DNA of 64,000 nucleotides, taken from contig CM065814.1 in assembly GCA_033398695.1 (NCBI GenBank), positions 79,812,358-79,876,357 on the forward strand. Direction: 5' to 3'. The DNA is from Orobanche coerulescens (taxonomy: Eukaryota; Streptophyta; Magnoliopsida; Lamiales; Orobanchaceae). Below, piece by piece: positions 1-11,190 of this stretch. Under the pieces are notes generated by a model. That model was not told the DNA's origin. It saw only the letters and a list, made by a program, of their open reading frames with translations, and searched no databases. Numbering within the stretch: the first letter of the stretch is position 1; each line of letters begins with the position of its first letter. A program made the translations under genes and the position numbers.

Positions 1-614
1 AATAAAAGTGTTTCTAAAACATTGAAAATATCTCAAAACATTTTGGTCCTCGAGGTAGAAGAATTTGGAAACATATTGTGGCACCTTGGATGTACCACGA
101 GAAAATAATTCGTTTTAAAAGTACATCTCGAACTTTATTTTCTAAGATACTTAAGATTTTCAAAGATAATTCAATGGGCTAGAATGCCCAAAAATTTCAG
201 GTAAATACACGAAACATTATAGCGCCGTAGGTCCCGCGCTGGAACTCACCAGGCTAAAAACCATTTACAACGTCAAAAAGGCCGATGACGGTAATATTTC
301 AAAAACTTGCAAAAGCTATTTACAAAATACTAAATACCGTCATAATAATTTCGCCAAAACATCAAGGCCATAATGCCACAAACTCTGTTAAGGGAATCGG
401 TTTTCGAAATAGAACTCAGTCGGTAAAATACCGAAAGCCATTACAAAAGAACTCACGCAGCGGATAAAAAAAATAAAGTCAAACATGCACAATCCAGCAA
501 CACTACTCCTCATACAAACGAAATATGAGGGTCAAATAACCGCATATCAAGAAATCAAAATCCATAAGAGGATTCCGTCACTTAACAAATAATCATAAAA
601 ATAGCTCGTGTCAC
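1..614. repeat. Old LTR debris, no gene
   Basis: No coding frame here looks real. Around 220-262 the sequence (GCGCCGTAGGTCCCGCG...) resembles the reverse complement of the terminal part of a Tekay-type LTR and matches the layout at 26759-26795, so this is probably a degraded minus-strand gypsy LTR fragment. The rest is unassigned. The boundary with the copia pol remnant lies near 615-630. Confidence 0.4.
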
Positions 615-3085
615 ATGAGGCACAACACAAAGAATGATGTACTTGTATTGCCTAAGGGGCATAAGAACATTGTATACATTCTGGTCATGGATCGAAAAGG
701 CTTTTCATTTTTCATTGGTGATGGTTCTTGCAAAATTTGTTTTCGTAATAAATTAGTAGGCACTGCCACATTATTAAATAGATTGTATCATATAAACATA
801 AGTAACAAAGTCATCATGAACACTATGACTAGAAATCATAGTAGGAATGACACTAATCAAGTTTTAAAATGGCATCTTAGACTTGGTCATATTGTTCAGA
901 CCAAGGTTTACAAAATGGAAAAAGGATGGACTTATGGGGCCATTGGGATCAGATCCCTTTCCAATTTGTGAATCTTGCCTTATAGGCAAAATGACTAAGT
1001 CTCCTTTCACAAGGACTTTTGAAAGAGCTGCTGATAAACTTGGATTAGTCCATACCGACGTGTGTGGTGCTTTGGAAGCAGCACGTGACGGATATAAGTA
1101 TTTCATTACGTTCACGGATACTAGGTATGGTCATGTATACTTAATGAAACATAAATTCGAGTCCGTTAAGAAATTCCAGGAATTTAAGGCCCTAGTCAAA
1201 AAATAAACTGGTAGGCACTCCGGTCGGACTAAGGTGGCGAGTATATGATCACTGAGTTTGACGAATTCCTATAGGAGCATGGAATAGTGTCACAACTTAC
1301 ACCTCTAGGAACTCCTCAGTTAAATGGTGTGTCACAAATAAGGAACCGAACCTTGTTGGACATGGTTCGTTCCATGCTTAGCTACACCGACTTACCGATT
1401 TACCTGTGGGGTTATGCACTCCTGACTGCTGCTCATATCTTGAACAGATGTCCTTTCAAATCCTTTCCTATAACTCCGCATGAGATGTGATAGGGTAGGA
1501 AACCAAGTTTTAATCATATTAGGGTTTGGGGATGTCCCGCATATGTCAAGAAGACTAAGGTGGAGAAATTGGAAGCAAGGTACGTGAAGGGACGTTTTCA
1601 TTGGATTCCCATATGGAACGATGTGTTATCTATTCTACATGCCCGAAGATCGAAAGATCATTGTTGCTTTGCAAGCATACTTCCTCGAAGATGAGTTCAT
1701 TCAGGAAGGTGGAGCAGGTAGAAGTATTTCTTTGGAATAATACAATGCAACTCCCCAGGAGACACCCGTATAAGAAGATTGAATCGAACCTTCTGAAACA
1801 CAAGTACAACCACCTCGTAGGTCTAGTAGGATGTGTCAATTACCTGAGAGATATGGATTTATGCACCTGGAGGAGCTGGGTCTCCATGAGGTTACAGGTG
1901 ATAGTCAAGAGATCGACCCCACGACCTATGACCCTAGCAATGGTGGATGTAGACTCCATGAAATGGACTGTAGCACTCTTCACGCAGTTGGGACCTTCAT
2001 TTTGACGAGGCAGTCAAAGAGTTTGATTTCATGAAAAATGAAGAAGAAGCTTGTGTATACAAGAGGGTTAGTGGGAGCAAGATCGCATTCTTAATACTAT
2101 ATGTAGATGACATTCTACTAATAGGAAACAATGTGGGAATGCTCAGTTCGGTGAAAGCTTAGATTTTGAGTTGGTTTTCAATGAAAGACTGTGAGAATAA
2201 ACCTATATTCTTGGGATTCGACTCTATTGGGATAGAGCGAAGAGAATGGTAGGTCTTTTCCAAGCCCTCTATGTAGATAAAATATTAAAGCGATTTAAGA
2301 TGGATTATTCTAAAAGAGAGTTCGTACCAATACAACATGGAATAAAACTCGCCTTGAAGATGTGTCCATATAGTGAGGAACAACGAAAGGAAATGAGTAA
2401 TACACCATATGTTTCGGCCATGGGTAGCCTTGTGTATGCCTTGTTGTGTACTAGACCTGATACGCATGCTGCGAGCATGATAAGTAAGTTTCAGGCAAAC
2501 CCAGGTAAGGAACATTGGACTGCCGTAAAGAACTTTCTCAAGTACTTTAGAAGGACTAGAGATCTGGTTCTTATATATGGTGGTGGAGAACTGAATGTGA
2601 CGGGCTTCACTGATTTAGACTTTCAGGGACATAAAGACGACTCTGTGTCTACTTCTGGCTACATTTTACTCTTAATGGAGGAGCAGTATCTTGGAATAGT
2701 TCCAATCATAGCATGACTACTAATTCCACATGTTAGGCTGAGTATCAAGCGGCTTCGGAAGCCTCCAAATGAAGGGTTTTAGATTAAGAAGTCACTGGGT
2801 GAACTTCAAGTGACACCATGTGTTGCGCTGCTTGTTTTCGGTTTTATATGATAACATTGGAGCGGTAGCACATGCCTAGGAGCTGAGGTCTCACAATGGT
2901 ACAAAAAGCATTGAGAGAAAATCTCATCTCGTGAGAGAATTTGTTCGCAAAGGATAGATTGAGCTGCATTGAGTAGACTCAGTAGACAACGTCGCTGATC
3001 TACGGACCAAGCCACTTTCTCAGATGAGCTTGGAAGCCTCATCTGGAGAACATGAGTATTAGATACCCTAGTGTGTGGCATTGAG
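615..3085 (+). pseudogene. Angela-type copia pol remnant (GAG_pre-integrase, IN, RT end, RNase H)
   Basis: A decayed Ty1/copia polyprotein lies here. In order, I see the end of the protease/linker region, a GAG_pre-integrase domain (WHLRLGHI, then CESC) near 870-1000, integrase core (HTDVCG; later GTPQLNGVSQIRNRT at about 1309-1350), the RT tail with YVDDILLIGNN at about 2101, and RNase H (TDLDFQG, about 2608) running into a C-terminal DNVADLRTKPLSQ stretch near 2990. Gag and most of protease are missing at the 5' end. Several frameshifts and stops make it non-functional. RT lacks everything between the SMKWT region and FDEAVKEF (junction about 1962-2005), a lesion shared with the minus-strand copy at 33722-33780. 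The integrase wording and ~2 kb LTR suit the Angela lineage, but clade placement is by eye. Confidence 0.85.
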
Positions 3086-3086
3086 T

Positions 3087-3099
3087 GTAAGTGGGAGAT
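3087..3099 (+). other. Polypurine tract of the plus-strand Angela copy
   Basis: The purine run AAGTGGGAGAT directly precedes the 3' LTR start TGTTATGAG. The same sequence, GTGGGAGAT, borders the LTR of the minus-strand copy at 29708-29718. In LTR retrotransposons this site primes plus-strand DNA synthesis. Confidence 0.75.
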
Positions 3100-4040
3100 T
3101 GTTATGAGTATGCCCTCGAATGCCACTCATAGGATGTTAGTGTGAGGGCATTGTACTTGTTGTTATGTAAATCATTATCAAAAGGCAATTGTATGTTTCT
3201 TTATTTACTGGTAGTCACTGGCATTCCTGACTAGTAAACATATAGACAGAAACTAGTCCTTGTATTTGAGAGCAAAATGTTCCACTCCTTATTGGATAAG
3301 GGGATTGGCACTGGAAAGGTTTATGGCTCAAATACTTAATCGTTCACAAGTCGATAAAACTTGACTGGGCATTAAGTTTATGTGAAGACTTGTATGACGT
3401 GTTCTTTAACTTAGAGAGTGCCTTTCGAATGTTAATGGTTAGTGGGAGCACACGTTATAGGTATGCAAATGAGATTAGTATACTCTAACTGACTCACCCT
3501 CGATTCGTCACATAGATTTCACTTGAGGACAGTCAATGATGGAATCGAAAGGTTGTGATAGGTATTCGTGAACCTTCAGCTTGAGGATTTAGGAGGGATG
3601 TACTTGTGACGTTAAGATTTCCACTAGAGTAGTTCGACCCAGAAAACTGGAAGGTAGCGGTCAACCTCGACATGCATCTTGACGGGCAAGTAGCAGGTTC
3701 TACTAACTGCCAAGATAGGATTCTTTCTCCTGTAAGTGAACGGGTATATGTACTATGCGGTTATTAGCAGATGAGATCATAAGTCTTTGGCCAAAGCATT
3801 GGAACTAGTTGTCTTGGATACACGAGATCTCAGTGATCTCGATTTGCATTAACTCATGTGTTGGTCACAAGAATGATGAAGACTATCCTCACTGTACCAA
3901 CAAGAGTCTTTTCTAGCGCGCTTTGTCCTCACTCACGTGCACCTGCGATACTTTCTAGGGGGCCACCCATCCCATAACTACTCCAGGCTAAGCACGCTTA
4001 ACTTTGGAGTGTCTATGAGATGGATTCCAGAAAAGAAGAT

Positions 4041-4045
4041 GCATC
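4041..4045. repeat. Target site duplication GCATC, left copy
   Basis: GCATC precedes the Tekay element start at 4046 and recurs at 13335-13339 after its end. The related uninterrupted locus near 17290 has one GCATC followed by TTGTTGG, confirming the insertion point. Confidence 0.9.
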
Positions 4046-4570
4046 TGTAATATTCGTGTTTTCTATTTTCGGTAATTTCTATTTTTGGTGTATGTTCGTT
4101 TCGGACAGCTCGCTTAGCACTGTGTTGGGATTCTGAATCTATTTTGTTCTTGGAGTTTTTCCGTCTGGTCGAGTTTCGAGGATGTTTTTACATAATTTCA
4201 TCTTGAATTATATCTTGTCGCATGTACATTCGATTCTCGTAAAACTTGTTCGTTTTCGTTGTTTCTTGATTTGTATAAGTTTTTATGGTTGGGTTGGTCG
4301 TGTTGAAACTTTCGGTTTGTTAATCCGACCTTGTATCGCGATTTTTCGGGCACTTGGGCCGTTCTTGTAATTTTCATAAGTTTGGGGAATTTCGCTTTAT
4401 TTGCTGAATTTCAGGCTCTCTAGTGATCGATATTATATTCTCTTTCAACGCTCAACTTTGTCATCTCGATTATTACGTGTTTATCTTTCCGGATTCTGGT
4501 CTTACTTCGTATTTCGGCACTTTTGTGCTGTTGGCAGCAGTGTATTGTGCAGTACTTAACTGCTGCCTGA

Positions 4571-4863
4571 GTAGCGCACGGTACTCCGGACTTACTTGCG
4601 TGCGCTATCACTGTGTGGTTAGCGTACGCTAACCTGGGGTTCGTAGCGTGCGCTAACGATTTCAGCAGTCTGGGACAGTAGGTTCAAGATTGCTTGATCT
4701 GGACCAGCAACAGACGCTAATTCAGCGTTAACGCACGCTAATTCCTAGTACTAGCGCACGCTAACCATGTTAGTTTGCGTACACTAACTGGAGGACAGTA
4801 GGCAGACTGTTCTTCCACGCCCCGTTAGCGCACGCTAATGCTTGTGCGTAGCGTGCGCTAAGA
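4571..4863 (+). promoter_or_regulatory. Array of TAGCG-YR-CGCTA inverted repeats in the LTR
   Basis: About nine or ten perfect or near-perfect copies of the inverted repeat TTAGCG-YR-CGCTAA lie in 290 bases (for example TTAGCGTACGCTAA at about 4619-4632, and copies ending at 4862), stopping just before the TATA box. Position and repetition suggest an upstream promoter or enhancer array. The 3' LTR repeats it at about 11710-12002. No matching transcription factor is recognised. Confidence 0.7.
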
Positions 4864-4869
4864 CTGTTT

Positions 4870-4879
4870 TATATAAATA
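4870..4879 (+). promoter_or_regulatory. LTR TATA box of element A
   Basis: TATATAAATA follows directly after the inverted-repeat array. The same box is at 12011-12020 in the 3' LTR. It probably sets transcription start about 30 bases downstream. Confidence 0.7.
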
Positions 4880-5510
4880 AGACAGCAAGAGTCAACTTCG
4901 TCATTTTTCCTTCATTTCTTATCCTTCTCGGCTTTGAGCGATTCCAGGCGAGGGTTAGGGCCAATTCCGACTGTAGATCATCTTTACTACCACCGTGCAT
5001 TCCTTGCGTGAATTCTTCAAGTTCCTAATCACTTTCCACCATCCGAATCAAGGTAAAAATTCCCAAAACCCTTGTTTTGAGATTTTGGGGGAATTTTCGA
5101 AATTTCTTGGGATTTGACTCTTTTAGTCCGAATTATCTCTGGGTTATCGCTAGACTTCGATTCGTGTACTTGTAATCCTTCGTTTTATTGATAAATTGTG
5201 GTTTTAAACTTCAAGTTTTCCATTGTTCGTCACTTATAGTCGACGATACCCAAGTCATGACCGACGAATCGTTCCAAGGGGTAGAATTAGGATTAATTCT
5301 TATCTTTCCGCATTATTGAGACTTGTTGTATACCGTATTTGTGTTAGGAACGGATTTGAGAGGATTGTTCGGACCGAAACCTATTCCTTCGTCGTTTCCT
5401 TCGTTTCATTTCACTCAAGGCAAGTACATGTATTACATCTCGTTATGTATGTTGTGATTTTCGAAATGAATGATGAATTGTGATTTTTGGGTGCGTGAGT
5501 TGTGTTCCTT

Positions 5511-5726
5511 CCACCCGGAGTGTCCGACGGGATGTCTGGGGGTCGATACTAAGGGGTACGACCGCAGAAGCGAATTGGGTGCGTGTGTGATTGAACTTCC
5601 ACCCGGAGTGTCCGACGGGATGTCTGGGGGTCGATACTAAGGGGTACGACCGCGGAAGTGGTATCCCACCCGGAGTGTTCGACGGGATGTCTGGGGGTCG
5701 ATATTAAGGGGTACGGCCACGGGATA
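5511..5726 (+). repeat. Three-copy tandem module in the 5' LTR
   Basis: Units beginning CCACCCGGAGTG start at about 5511, 5599 and 5666. The 3' LTR has only two (12652 and 12719), which explains most of the 92-base length difference between the LTRs. The module lies in the transcribed part of the LTR. Confidence 0.85.
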
Positions 5727-6285
5727 CCAGTTGTGATTTTGTGATATCGTGATGATTGGAACTGATTTGATTGCCATTGTAGTATTCCGGAATATTTATG
5801 GCAAATGACTTATGTTTGAGATGATTGTGTAAAAACCGTATTTTGTATATAATGTTGTGTAATTGTGTACTTGCACTAGCCATTCGAATGCTAACCCCTT
5901 AAATGGGGGAAATGCGTCTTATGCATTTCAGGTACCGGGAGAGCTGAGGAGCAGGCACGGGACACGCACGCAAAGGATGGGATGGCTTGATGATGTGGCT
6001 CAAGTCTGTATTTTTATGTTTTGTCATTGCATGTGTCGAGTACTGGAGTTAGACTGTTCACTTTGAAACTTGGTTTAAGTCCCCTGCGTGGACAATGAAT
6101 TGGTATTTATCTTATGTTCATATACTCCGTTAAAATGTTTTGGCCGAGGCCACGGCCTTACTTACTTTTTGGAGTGCATCATTTGGGATTATATTGTGGT
6201 TTATGTGTCATGTGTTAGCCTGGTAGACCTCACGAGGGTTCTACGGCGTGTAATGTCCCATTTGTGAATTGGGGTGTTACATTTA

Positions 6286-6297
6286 TGGTATCAGAGC
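6286..6297 (+). other. Primer binding site of element A
   Basis: TGGTATCAGAGC, the standard plant site complementary to the 3' end of initiator tRNA-Met, lies four bases after the 5' LTR. Confidence 0.9.
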
Positions 6298-6540
6298 TTA
6301 GGTTTTGAATACCTAGGCTGTCGGTGAATTTTGGGTCTGTCAGTTATGTCGTTAGAGTCAGTCGTTGAGCCTAATATCATCACGCTACCGTCTTTTCGTG
6401 CGACCCGTGGCTGTAAGTCTCCTCGAACTCTTATATTTCTGTAATTTGTTTTCTTGCGTTGTTCGGAATTGTGACTTGTGTTACCAACTTTGTGAATTGT
6501 GAATCTTTCTGATCTTGTTCTTTTCTTTTTCTCCTTCAGT

Positions 6541-7740
6541 ATGTTGAGAGGTCGTGGTAGACTGGCTAGGGGACGCGGCCGAGGCCGTGGTCGTGGTGCT
6601 GATAATGAGGAGGGATCACTTTCTCAGTCCTCTGCGGACTCAGCCTCTCACTCAGTGCCGTCGGGTAATAATGCCGACGCTGGCTATCACAGATTTCAGC
6701 TTGGTAGCCCAACTTACTCAGATAGCTCAGGGTGGACGCCAGAATCCTCCCCCGACACCGGAAGAGGAAGCTAGTAAGTGGCTTCAGACGGTGACTAAGA
6801 TGCACCCACCTCGTTTCTCCGGATCTTCTGACCCTTTCGGTTGGGAGAATTGGCTCTTTCAGTTGTACAGAACCTTCGATGCCGTAGCTTGTCCCGAAGA
6901 TAGGAGGGTACATATTGCCCCGTACCTCCTAGATAAGGAAGCTGCGGAGTGGTGGGAGGCCGTTACGCCCAGAGACCGTCGAGCTACTTGGGAGGAATTC
7001 AAGGCTGCTATGGAAGCAGAATATTGTCCACCGCCAGTTAAGGAGCGCAGAATTGTGGAGTTCTTCACCGCTACACCTCAGGATGTTCCTATTTCTCAGG
7101 CCATCATTACTTACAATCAGCAGTTGGGTTTCGTGAGAGATCAGGTGATGACGGAGGCTGATAAAATCCGTTACTTTAATATGCGCATGAAACCGCATAT
7201 CAGGCAGAGTATGGCACCGCTCATGTGTGCCACTTTGAAGGAGTATCAGGATCGCGCTCTAGCGATCGAGATGGCCGCACCGGAATCAGAGTTGGGTGCC
7301 GAGGCCAAGAAACAGAAAACAGTTGGCAACTTTTCAACCGGCAAGAGTGGCCGATTTTTGAGAGCACAGTCTGCCCCTACACCGGGGAAGAGGCCATTTC
7401 ATCAGGCTGGGGGATCTCAGAGTAACTGCGGGCCATTGCTGCTTCTGGTGGCAGGGTTTGTTTTAACTGCAACCAATATGAGCATTTGATGAAGGATTGC
7501 CCTTTTCCTCTAGTTTCTTGCTTCACTTGCGGGCAGACCGGGCATCGGGCGACTCATTGTGAGAGGGCCACCAGGGCTGTTAGAGTTCCGACTAATACTG
7601 CCGATCAGAGGGATCACAGCAATCCAGCTACTCATATTCCGCCGAGTTCGGGTCGTGGTAGGGGATGGGGTCAGCCGGATCACCGTGCAGCCTCGAGTTC
7701 GGGTTCAGTTCACCCCCAATTGTTTCAGATGAGGCGCACA
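6541..7740 (+). pseudogene. gag: Tekay gag (element A), frameshifted
   Basis: The start at 6541 gives an arginine/glycine-rich N-terminus (MLRGRGRLARGRGRGRG). The frame must change near 6680-6700 to enter the retrotransposon gag domain (PPRFSGSSDPFGWENW, later AAEWWEAVTPRDR, about 6800-7000), and again near 7420-7450 to reach two CCHC zinc knuckles (7459-7500, with C-X2-C-X4-H-X4-C spacing, and CFTCGQTGHRATHC at 7519-7560). Gag forms the virus-like particle and binds RNA. With two frameshifts it cannot make a full protein. Confidence 0.85.
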
Positions 7741-10700
7741 GAGGAGGCAGACATTCCGGTGGCGTCAGGTACCACTCAAATCCTTACTCATCCAGTTTCA
7801 GTGCTTTTTGATTCGGGTGCTACCCATTCCTTTATTGCATCAGATTGTGTGAGTCGTATTGGTTTTGACTGCTTGTTTGAGTGTGAGCCATTTGTAGTGA
7901 GTACGCCCAGTGGGGATCGTATGGTTGGGGACCGGGAAGTTAGGGATTACCCAGTGAGGACCGGGAGCCGAGATTGGCCCTCGAATCTCATTGTTATAGA
8001 CCTTAAGGGTGAGGATTTGATCCTCGGGGACGATTGGTTGGATCGTCACGGTGCTATCATGAACTATCGGACTCGTACTATCTCGATCGTGGCCGAGGAC
8101 GGCACCGATCATACTCTAGTCGGTTGTAAGCTGGGTAGATCGGGGAGTGTGATTAGCGCCTTGAAGGAAATGAAACTTCTGAACCATGGTTGTGTTGGCT
8201 ACTGGTGTTACGCTCTGAAGGCGGAAGATGGTGGAGTTGATTTATCGTCAATTCCAATTGTTAGTGAATACCCTGATGTATTTCCGGACGACTTGCCGGG
8301 ATTACCACCACAGCGAGAGGTGGAGTTCCCTATTGATCTAGAGCCGAATGCGGCCCCTATTTCTCGAGCGCTGTACCGTATGGCACCGTCGGAGATGTTA
8401 GAGATGTAGAATCAGTTGGGAGAGTTGTTAGATAAAGGGTATATTCGACCGAGCGCATCGCCTTGGGGTGCGCCTGTACTTTTTGTTAAGAAGAAGGATG
8501 GATCGCTTCGTTTATGCATCGACTATCGAGAATTAAACAAGCTAACCATCAAAAATAAATACCCTTTGCCTAGAATTGACGATTTGTTTGATCAGCTTCA
8601 GGGGGCGACAGTCTTTTCGAAGATTGATTTGTGATCGGGCTACTACCAGTTGAGGATTCGGGACGTCGATATTCCGAAAGCTGCCTTTCGGACGAGATAT
8701 GGCCATTACGAGTTTGTGGTTATGCCTTTCGGGCTAACCAATGCCCCAGCAGTGTTCATGCAGTTGATGAAAAAAAGTTTTTATTGAGTATATGGACAAA
8801 TTCGTAGTCGTCTTTATTGACGATATTCTTATCTATTCACGGAATCGGGAGGAGCACACCTTACATCTCCGGATTGTGTTAGACACTTTGAGGGCTGAGC
8901 AGTTGTACGCGAAGTTCTCTAAGTGTGAGTTTTGGCTCGAGGAAGTGATGTTCCTCGGGCATGTGATTTCAGCAGAAGGAGTTCGGGTAGATCCGCAGAA
9001 GATAGAGGCAGTGATGGCTTGGGAGCCGCCTAAGAATGTGAAGGAGGTGAGGAGTTTTCTGGGTCTTGCCGGCTATTACCGTAGATTCATTGAGGGATTT
9101 TCTAAGATCGCTAGACCACTCACTCAGTTGCTCCAGAAAACTCAGAAGTTCTAGTGGACTACAGACAGACAGGACAGTTTTGACGAGTTAAAGAGACGAT
9201 TGACTACCGCACCCATTTTAGCATTGTCTCAGGGGAACGAGGATTTCGTAGTGTATAGTGATGCTTCGGGCCTCGGCCTAGGATGTGTTTTGATGCAGAG
9301 AGATAGAGTTATTGCTTATGCGTCCCGCCAGTTGAAACCATATGAGGCGAATTACCCCACGCATGATTTGGAGTTAGCTGCGGTCGTTTTCGCCTTAAAG
9401 ATCTGGAGGCTTTATCTCTATGGGTCATCGTGTAAGATTTTTACGGACCACAAAAGTCTGAAGTACATCTTCAGCCAGAAAGAGTTGAATATGAGGCAGC
9501 GTAGGTGGTTAGAGCTAATTAAAGATTATGACCTCGAGATACTTTACCATCCGGGTAAGGCCAACGTAGTAGCTGATGCGTTGAGTCGGAAACCGATGGC
9601 TTTACAGATGTTAGAGGTACTTACACCACAGAGTAGGATCCAGAGAGATTTCATCTGTCAGAATATCGAGGTTTGGGTTCAGAGAGTGCAGGTCCAGTTA
9701 TGTGCGTTAGAGATCACTTCGTCCTTGACTGATGACATCAAGGCGAAGCAGTATGACGATCCGTTTTTGGTCCAGTTGAGGGAGGATGTGAGGAAGGGGA
9801 AAGCCCCTGGATTTGTGGTTCAGGATGATGGCGTTCTGAGAGTTCGCGGCAGATTATGTGTACCAAATGTTATTGAGCTGAGACAGAAGATCTTGAGCGA
9901 AGCTCATACCACGCCTTACTCCATACATCCTGGTACGAGTAAAATGTACAAGGACGTGCGGAGTAACTACTGGTGGAGTAATTTGAAGACAGACGTTAGC
10001 GAGTTTGTGTCGAGATGTTTGACCTGTCAGCAGGTTAAGATCGAGCATCAGCGACCCGCGGGGTTTTTGCGACCACTTCCTATCCCGGAGTGGAAATGGG
10101 AGGATATTTCTATGGATTTCATTACCAGTATGCCTAGGACTCGGACTGGAATGAACATGATTTGGGTTATTGTCGATCGACTGACCAAATCAGCTCATTT
10201 CCTGGGTATTAAGGACACTTAGGGTCCAGAGAGACTGGCACGAGTGTTTATTGCAGAAATCGTGAGATTTCATGGGACTCCTAAGAGTATTGTTTCGGAT
10301 CGTGATGGCCGGTTCGTGTCACATTTTTGGCAGGCTGTTCATCGATCTTTGGGGACTGAGTTGAAACTCAGTGCATCTTACCACCCTCAGACTGACGGGC
10401 AGTCAGAGCGGACGATCCAGACGTTAGAGGATATGTTGAGAGCCTGTGCCCTAGATTGGAATGATGATTGGGAGTCGCACTTGTCGTTGATCGAGTTCAC
10501 GTACAACAATAGTTGGCACGCCTCGATCAAAATGGCACCATTTGAGGCATTGTATGGGAGGAGGTGCAGATCGCCGTTGTGTTGGGACGATGCGTCTGAG
10601 ATGATTGGTACCGAGCCCGATATGGTAGTTGAGACGAGAGAGAAGATTACTCTGATTCGTGATAGATTGTTGACGGCCCAGAGTCGGCAGAATTCTTATG

Positions 10701-11155
10701 CCGACACGCATCGCCGGCCGTTGGAGTTTGAGGTGGGAGACCATGTTTTGCTTAAGGTGTCGCCGACACGGGGAGTTTACCGCTTCGGCCGGAAGGGTAA
10801 ACTTAGTCCGAGATATATTGGGCCGTTTTAGATCTTAGAGAGAGTGGGAGAGCTTGCCTATCGGTTAGGCTTGCCGTCGTCTTTGAGTCACGTTCATAAC
10901 GTATTTCATGTTTCCCAGCTTAGGAAGTACGTATCGGACCCTAGCCATATTATTGATTTTGGAGAGATCGAGTTGGGACCCGACATTACCATCGAGGAGA
11001 GGCCGATTCAGATTTTAGAGCGTCGGGTGAAGCAACTTAGTCATAAAACCATTCCTCTGGTTAAAGTTCAATGGTCAAGACATGGATCCGAGGAAGCCAC
11101 ATGGGAAACGGAAGAGAGTATGCAGTCGAGATACCCCGAGTTGTTCGCGTTGTAA
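7741..11155 (+). pseudogene. pol: Tekay pol: protease, RT, RNase H, integrase, chromodomain (element A)
   Basis: Domains in order: aspartic protease (LFDSGATHSFIA, 7804 on); RT ([16 protein letters not shown] near 8490, [11 protein letters not shown] near 8718, catalytic FIDDILIYS near 8813-8839); RNase H ([13 protein letters not shown] near 9260); integrase zinc finger ([10 protein letters not shown]...CLTCQQVK, 9900-10035) and DDE core (SMDFI, VSDRDGRF, YHPQTDGQSERTIQ, 10100-10430); and a chromodomain ending in EEATWETEESMQSRYPELF before the stop at 11155. Lesions: TAG at 8407, TGA replacing the Arg of KIDLRSG at 8632, a frameshift in an A-run near 8770, and stops at 9152, 10220 and 10829. 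Confidence 0.92.
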
Positions 11156-11176
11156 GTTTCGGGACGAAACTTATTT

Positions 11177-11190
11177 TTAGGGGGAGATAA
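11177..11190 (+). other. Polypurine tract of element A
   Basis: AGGGGGAGATAA immediately precedes the 3' LTR. Confidence 0.8.

Larger units (their letters stand above)
4046..6281 (+). repeat. 5' LTR of Tekay element A
   Basis: The LTR runs from TGTAATATTCG to GGGGTGTTACA, 2236 bases. It contains an inverted-repeat motif array (4571-4863), a TATA box (4870-4879) and three copies of a ~65-90 base tandem module (5511-5726). Short open frames inside recur in the 3' LTR and look non-coding. Confidence 0.92.

Noticed and set aside
4182..5483. Open frames of 60-90 codons within the Tekay LTR
   Set aside because: They recur at 11327-12624 because the LTR is duplicated, and no domain is visible. They are chance frames.
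6286..6297. tRNA gene fragment
   Set aside because: Only the 12-base primer site complementary to tRNA-Met is present; no tRNA fold.
6566..7198. Minus-strand frames over the Tekay gag
   Set aside because: Shadows of gag; no motif, and the plus strand carries clear gag domains.
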